NCBI GenBank assembly: GCA_014879765.1
Contig: JACSRL010000606.1
Location: 1 to 8,330 of the forward strand
DNA: 8,330 bases
Direction of reading: 5' to 3'
Origin: Anaerolinea sp.
Lineage (GTDB): Bacteria; Chloroflexota; Anaerolineae; JAAEKA01
Part shown: in pieces, positions 5,776 to 8,330 of the stretch
Layout of the letters: every line of letters begins with the position of its first letter
Position numbering within the stretch: position 1 is the stretch's first letter
Notes under the pieces: generated by a model
Told to the model about the DNA's origin: nothing
The model's database searches: none
The model's input: the letters and a program-made list of their open reading frames with translations, nothing else
Translations under genes and position numbers: made by a program

Positions 5776-6285
5776 ATGTCTTCTGGACGTCTTTTACTCC
5801 TCGCGCTGGCCTGCCTGCTGGTCCTGGCGGGCTGCGGGCCCGCCTTCGGCCAGCGAACCGCCCCGACGACGGCGGCGCCGATCCCGACGGATGTCCCCGG
5901 GCTGAGCCGGTTCATCAACCTGCCGGTTCAGCCGGTACAGGTCCAGTGGCAGGTGAACGAAAAGGGCAGCGGCGGCGCGGCCATCGGCCCCACGGACATC
6001 GAGTTGGTGGCCGTACTGCGGCTGGACCCGCAGGGCCTGCAGGCGTTGCGCGGCCAGTTGGCCGAGCAGACTAGCCCGGCCGAGCTGTTCGTGGCCCCTG
6101 ATTTCGTCCAGCCCTGGTTCCCGGCGTCGATCCAGCGCCTGTTCGTGGCCGACCCGGCCCATCCCGACCTGCTCAGGCTGGCGGGCGTCCGCTATGAACC
6201 CGCGCCCTTCGCCAGGGACGGCCTGAGCAACGGCTACGTCCTCCTGGCCGAGGATACCGTGTTCATCTATCTTCACAGCATGTAG
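5776..6285 (+). CDS. Small lipoprotein of unknown function
   Basis: The 169-residue protein has a short signal peptide (RLLLLALACLLVLAGC) with lipobox LAGC and acceptor C20. After a Pro/Thr linker there is INLPVQPVQVQWQV, an IELVAVLRLDPQGLQALRG segment, FVQPWFPAS and a C-terminal YVLLAEDTVFIYLHSM. The same succession (P-rich, strand-helix, W-P, final VYL/IYL strand) appears in the lipoprotein at 1587, which I take as possible distant homology, not established. AAGGAG (5762-5767) lies eight bases before the ATG and fixes the start. The inverted-repeat element ends 20 bp upstream. The gap after the gene is only 5 bp to the short MADQQQP-type ORF. Confidence 0.85.
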   Translation: MSSGRLLLLALACLLVLAGCGPAFGQRTAPTTAAPIPTDVPGLSRFINLPVQPVQVQWQVNEKGSGGAAIGPTDIELVAVLRLDPQGLQALRGQLAEQTSPAELFVAPDFVQPWFPASIQRLFVADPAHPDLLRLAGVRYEPAPFARDGLSNGYVLLAEDTVFIYLHSM

Positions 6286-6366
6286 AGACGATGGCGGATC
6301 AACAGCAGCCCACGGGATCACCTCAGCCTCAGGCATTCGACGCCAGGACGACGTGTAAAGCAGTAT

Positions 6367-6428
6367 ATTCTCCGTATTCATGCAAATACGGAGAATTAAC
6401 TCTCCGTATTTGCGCTAATTCGGAGAGT
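6367..6428. promoter_or_regulatory. Two tandem palindromes upstream of the ATPase gene
   Basis: Palindrome 1 is ATTCTCCGTATT (6367-6378), a 6-base centre CATGCA, and AATACGGAGAAT (6385-6396): a perfect 12-bp dyad. Palindrome 2 is ACTCTCCGTATT (6399-6410), centre TGCGCT, and AATTCGGAGAGT (6417-6428), with one mismatch. They repeat with a 32-bp period, about three helical turns, so identical faces would be presented to a protein. The right one lies between the candidate -35 and -10 of the ATPase gene. A pair of operators for autoregulation, or binding sites for the ATPase itself, is the most likely reading. As RNA they would form two strong hairpins. Confidence 0.7.
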
Positions 6429-6438
6429 AGACTATCAT
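6410..6438 (+). promoter_or_regulatory. Candidate promoter giving a near-leaderless ATPase mRNA
   Basis: TTGCGC (6410-6415) and TATCAT (6433-6438) are separated by 17 bp. The -10 matches TATAAT at five of six positions; the -35 keeps only TTG. The -10 ends seven bases before ATG 6446, so transcription would start at or next to the start codon. This fits the absence of a Shine-Dalgarno at proper spacing (the nearest GGAGAG, 6422-6427, is 18 bases away). Confidence 0.35.
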
Positions 6439-6445
6439 CTGGGCC

Positions 6446-7579
6446 ATGATACCGAGATTACTTCGACCGCGCGTCAGCGATCAGCTACAGGTTGGCGGCA
6501 AGATCGTGCTCATCTACGGCGCCCGACAGGTCGGCAAAACCACCCTGGTGCGTGAGGTGCTGAGCGATCTGCCCTATCGGACCTTGTCCATCAACGCCGA
6601 TGAGATGCGCTTCGTAGATGTCCTTTCCAGCCGCGACCTGCGCCGATTGCGCGGGTTGGTGGAGGGCTATGAGCTGCTCTTCATCGACGAGGCGCAACGG
6701 ATCCCGGAGATCGGCATCAACCTCAAGCTGTTGATCGATGAGCTTCCCCATCTGCGCATCGTGGCGACCGGCTCATCATCGCTTGACCTCGCCAGCAAAG
6801 TACAGGAGCCGCTAACCGGCCGGGCCTGGGTCCATAGGCTCTATCCCATCGCTATGGCCGAGCTGCGGCTGCAGTACAGCCGCTTCGAGTTGGATGCCAT
6901 GCTAGAGGACAGGCTGGTTTTCGGCAGCTATCCTGATATTTTTTCCCTGGCGGGCGATGATCAACGGCGCGAATATCTGGTGAACCTGTCCGCCAGCTAC
7001 CTGTATAAGGATCTGTTGGAGATCGGCGGCATCCGCTTTTCGAGCAAACTGCGCAACCTGGTTCGCCTGTTGTCGTTTCAGATCGGCCATGAGGTCTCTC
7101 TGAGCGAGCTTGGCAGCCAGTTGCAGATGAGCAAGGAGACGGTGGCCTCCTACATCGATCTTTTGGAACAGTCTTTTGTCGTGTTCCGGTTAGGCGGCTT
7201 CAGCCGCAACCTGCGCAAAGAAGTCAGCAAACAGGATAAGGTCTATTTCTGGGATCTGGGCGTGCGCAACGTGGTGATCGACAACCTGAAACCTTTGGCG
7301 CAGCGCAACGACGCCGGCGCTCTGTGGGAGAACTTCGTCGTGAGCGAGCGTTTGAAGTGGCTGCACGGTCAGCAGATGCTTGCCAGCCTCTACTTCTGGC
7401 GCACCTATACGGGCGCGGAGATCGACATCGTCGAAGAGCGCGGGGGCGCGCTTCACGCCTACGAGTGCAGATGGACGCGCGCCGGCGGTCGTGTGCCCGA
7501 GAGCTTCCAGAAGGCCTATCCTGGCGCGTCCTACGAGATCGTCAACCGCGACAACGTTTGGGACTATATCGGCGCCTGA
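6446..7579 (+). CDS. AAA_14/DUF4143-family ATPase
   Basis: The 377-residue protein has a Walker A motif GARQVGKTT (25-33), Walker B LLFIDEAQ (77-84) with D81-E82, a sensor-like VATGSSS (106-112), a winged-helix-like middle (about 200-250, SLSELGSQLQMSKETVASYIDLLEQ), and a C-terminal DUF4143 domain of PD-(D/E)xK nuclease fold. In the latter E295 (GALWEN), D317 (GAEIDIVE) and E330 are kept, but the usual E-x-K is E-C-R (R332), a conservative replacement at the active-site Lys. Length is close to the family's usual 370-450. Members are widespread, often in multiple copies, and their role is poorly known. Two palindromes precede the gene. It follows no Shine-Dalgarno and may be leaderless. The flanking copies of the MADQQQP gene start suggest it arrived as a cassette. 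Confidence 0.92.
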   Translation: MIPRLLRPRVSDQLQVGGKIVLIYGARQVGKTTLVREVLSDLPYRTLSINADEMRFVDVLSSRDLRRLRGLVEGYELLFIDEAQRIPEIGINLKLLIDELPHLRIVATGSSSLDLASKVQEPLTGRAWVHRLYPIAMAELRLQYSRFELDAMLEDRLVFGSYPDIFSLAGDDQRREYLVNLSASYLYKDLLEIGGIRFSSKLRNLVRLLSFQIGHEVSLSELGSQLQMSKETVASYIDLLEQSFVVFRLGGFSRNLRKEVSKQDKVYFWDLGVRNVVIDNLKPLAQRNDAGALWENFVVSERLKWLHGQQMLASLYFWRTYTGAEIDIVEERGGALHAYECRWTRAGGRVPESFQKAYPGASYEIVNRDNVWDYIGA

Positions 7580-7602
7580 CAGCGGGCAGCAGGAAAATCA
7601 CC

Positions 7603-8330
7603 ATGGCAGATCAACAGCAACCCATGCCATCACCCCCGGCGTCGCTCCGCATCTTCGGCCACACCTTGCCGGCTGACCTGGTCGCGGCTGTCGCCGATGA
7701 TATGCAAACGCCTTTGCTGAATGAGGGCTGGTTCGTGGCCAGCGTCGTCTGGGGCGGCGCGGCGGCGGCGCTCACCTTCGTCCTGTTCGGCGCCCCCTTC
7801 TTCGCCGGCATGCCCCATAGCGATCCGGCCGCGGTACGCACCGTCTTGTGGATTGCACTGCTCGTCGGCGCGGCCGCCGGACTGGGCGGCCTGGCGGTCC
7901 ATCGCCGGCTGCGGCGCAGCCAGGGGCAGGCGCCCGCGGCGGCGCTGGCTACGCGTCACCGGGCGGTGGCCGGGCAACGGCTGTTGGTCGCGGGCCTGCT
8001 CCTGCTCTTCGGCGCGGCCGGGCTGTGGCACGCCTGGCTCTTTGCGCCGTCGACGCGCGTGCTGGGCCTGCTGACCTTCGTCCTGGCCCTGGGCCTGGGC
8101 TTGCGCGCTCTGCCGTCCCTGCTGGCGTTCGCGGCCGGGCACAACCGGCGGCTGACCCGCGCGGCTCGCGGCCTGGACCGGCTGCTGCTGTTGGGCATCG
8201 GCCTGCTCGGAGCGCTTATCGCCCTGCCGCCCATCGCCAACGCCGAACCGGGCGCCTTCTTCCTGGCCCTGACGCAGCTCCTCGGCCTGCTGGCGCTGCC
8301 CTGGGTGGCCCCCATGCTGGCCGCCGCGCG
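7603..8330 (+). CDS. Multi-pass membrane protein, 3' end beyond the window
   Basis: An open frame of 242 codons from ATG 7603 runs off the window without a stop. The start has AGGA (7591-7594) eight bases upstream and lies 23 bp after the ATPase stop. The N-terminal 40 residues are soluble, with MADQQQPMPSPPA and then LRIFGHTLPADLVAAVADDM. About six hydrophobic segments follow, near residues 43-66, 81-100, 125-147, 152-178, 192-212 and 218-240. Basic loops (HRRLRRSQGQ at 100-109 and HNRRLTRAARG at 170-180) point to a cytoplasmic N-terminus. The sequence is very rich in Ala, Leu and Gly, and I recognise no transporter or enzyme motif. Its first dozen codons are duplicated at 6291. Function unknown. 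Confidence 0.8.
   Translation, partial: MADQQQPMPSPPASLRIFGHTLPADLVAAVADDMQTPLLNEGWFVASVVWGGAAAALTFVLFGAPFFAGMPHSDPAAVRTVLWIALLVGAAAGLGGLAVHRRLRRSQGQAPAAALATRHRAVAGQRLLVAGLLLLFGAAGLWHAWLFAPSTRVLGLLTFVLALGLGLRALPSLLAFAAGHNRRLTRAARGLDRLLLLGIGLLGALIALPPIANAEPGAFFLALTQLLGLLALPWVAPMLAAA

Larger units (their letters stand above)
6291..6449 (+). pseudogene. Truncated copy of the start of the membrane-protein gene at 7603
   Basis: A 52-codon frame starts MADQQQPTGSP, almost the same as MADQQQPMPSP of the gene at 7603. Over the first 32 bases 27 are identical, and two of the five differences are silent third-position changes (GCG/GCA, CAG/CAA). This suggests old coding duplicates, not a recent copy. 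After about 12 codons the similarity ends, and the frame continues through the tandem palindromes to a TGA (6447-6449) that overlaps the ATPase start as ATGA. The part after the first dozen codons is probably not selected as protein. It is most simply the 5' remnant of a paralogue cut by arrival of the palindrome-ATPase cassette. A short leader peptide for the ATPase is the alternative. Confidence 0.55.

Noticed and set aside
6364..6369. TATATT as a -10 element in front of the palindromes
   Set aside because: The nearest -35-like hexamer (TTCGAC, 6336-6341) is 22 bp away, too far; the hexamer also overlaps the first palindrome.
5794..6381. 195-codon open frame on the minus strand
   Set aside because: It is antisense to the lipoprotein at 5776 and starts inside the palindromes; Gln/Arg/Ala-rich low-complexity sequence.
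6367..6428. Tandem palindromes as a CRISPR array
   Set aside because: Only two units with 2 bp between them and internal dyads; no spacers and no cas genes.
7630..8142. 170-codon minus-strand frame and 117-codon frame on the + strand inside the membrane protein
   Set aside because: Both are Arg/Gln/Ser-rich shadows of a very GC-rich membrane-protein gene that shows clear hydrophobic segments.

Overview
The window is GC-rich bacterial DNA with short gaps, many ATGA or stop-overlapping junctions, and at least eleven genes, all on the + strand. The organism cannot be fixed from this sequence alone. A LIM/DA1-type peptidase, a DUF4143 ATPase, a TACAAT-type -10 element, several small lipoproteins with LxxC lipoboxes, and an AAACCCGGTTT palindrome together are most like Chloroflexota (Anaerolineae/Caldilineae-like). 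That assignment is inference. No RNA gene, CRISPR array, transposase or integrase was seen.

Layout. Positions 1-307 hold no supported gene. Positions 308-1495 encode a bacterial DA1-like protein: LIM zinc fingers followed by a metallopeptidase domain with HELCH and a downstream EEG. A credible sigma70-type promoter (TTGGGT-17-TACAAT) then opens a tightly packed run of small genes from 1587 to about 5612, which may extend through 6285. In order these are a lipoprotein; an orphan C-terminal fragment of a second lipoprotein family; a lipoprotein with a W...SSDxG...W signature; a YezG/DUF600-like immunity protein; a two-helix membrane protein resembling the start of STM3941-family proteins; a 345-residue protein with two CxxCG motifs; the intact paralogue of the fragment; another lipoprotein; a 72-residue acidic protein; and, after a 97-bp inverted-repeat element, a fifth lipoprotein.

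The small-gene run looks like an immunity or accessory island of the kind found downstream of polymorphic toxins. It has one recognisable immunity family, a second immunity-like protein, many short unrelated lipoproteins, and a broken paralogue. No toxin is visible in the window, so this reading is inference.

Positions 6291-7579 are a separate unit. A 52-codon ORF starts with MADQQQP and runs through two tandem 30-bp palindromes (32-bp period) into the start of an AAA_14/DUF4143 ATPase. Directly after the ATPase, another gene starts with the same MADQQQP sequence and encodes a multi-pass membrane protein cut by the window end. The simplest reading is that the palindrome-ATPase cassette lies between a truncated and an intact copy of a membrane-protein gene start.
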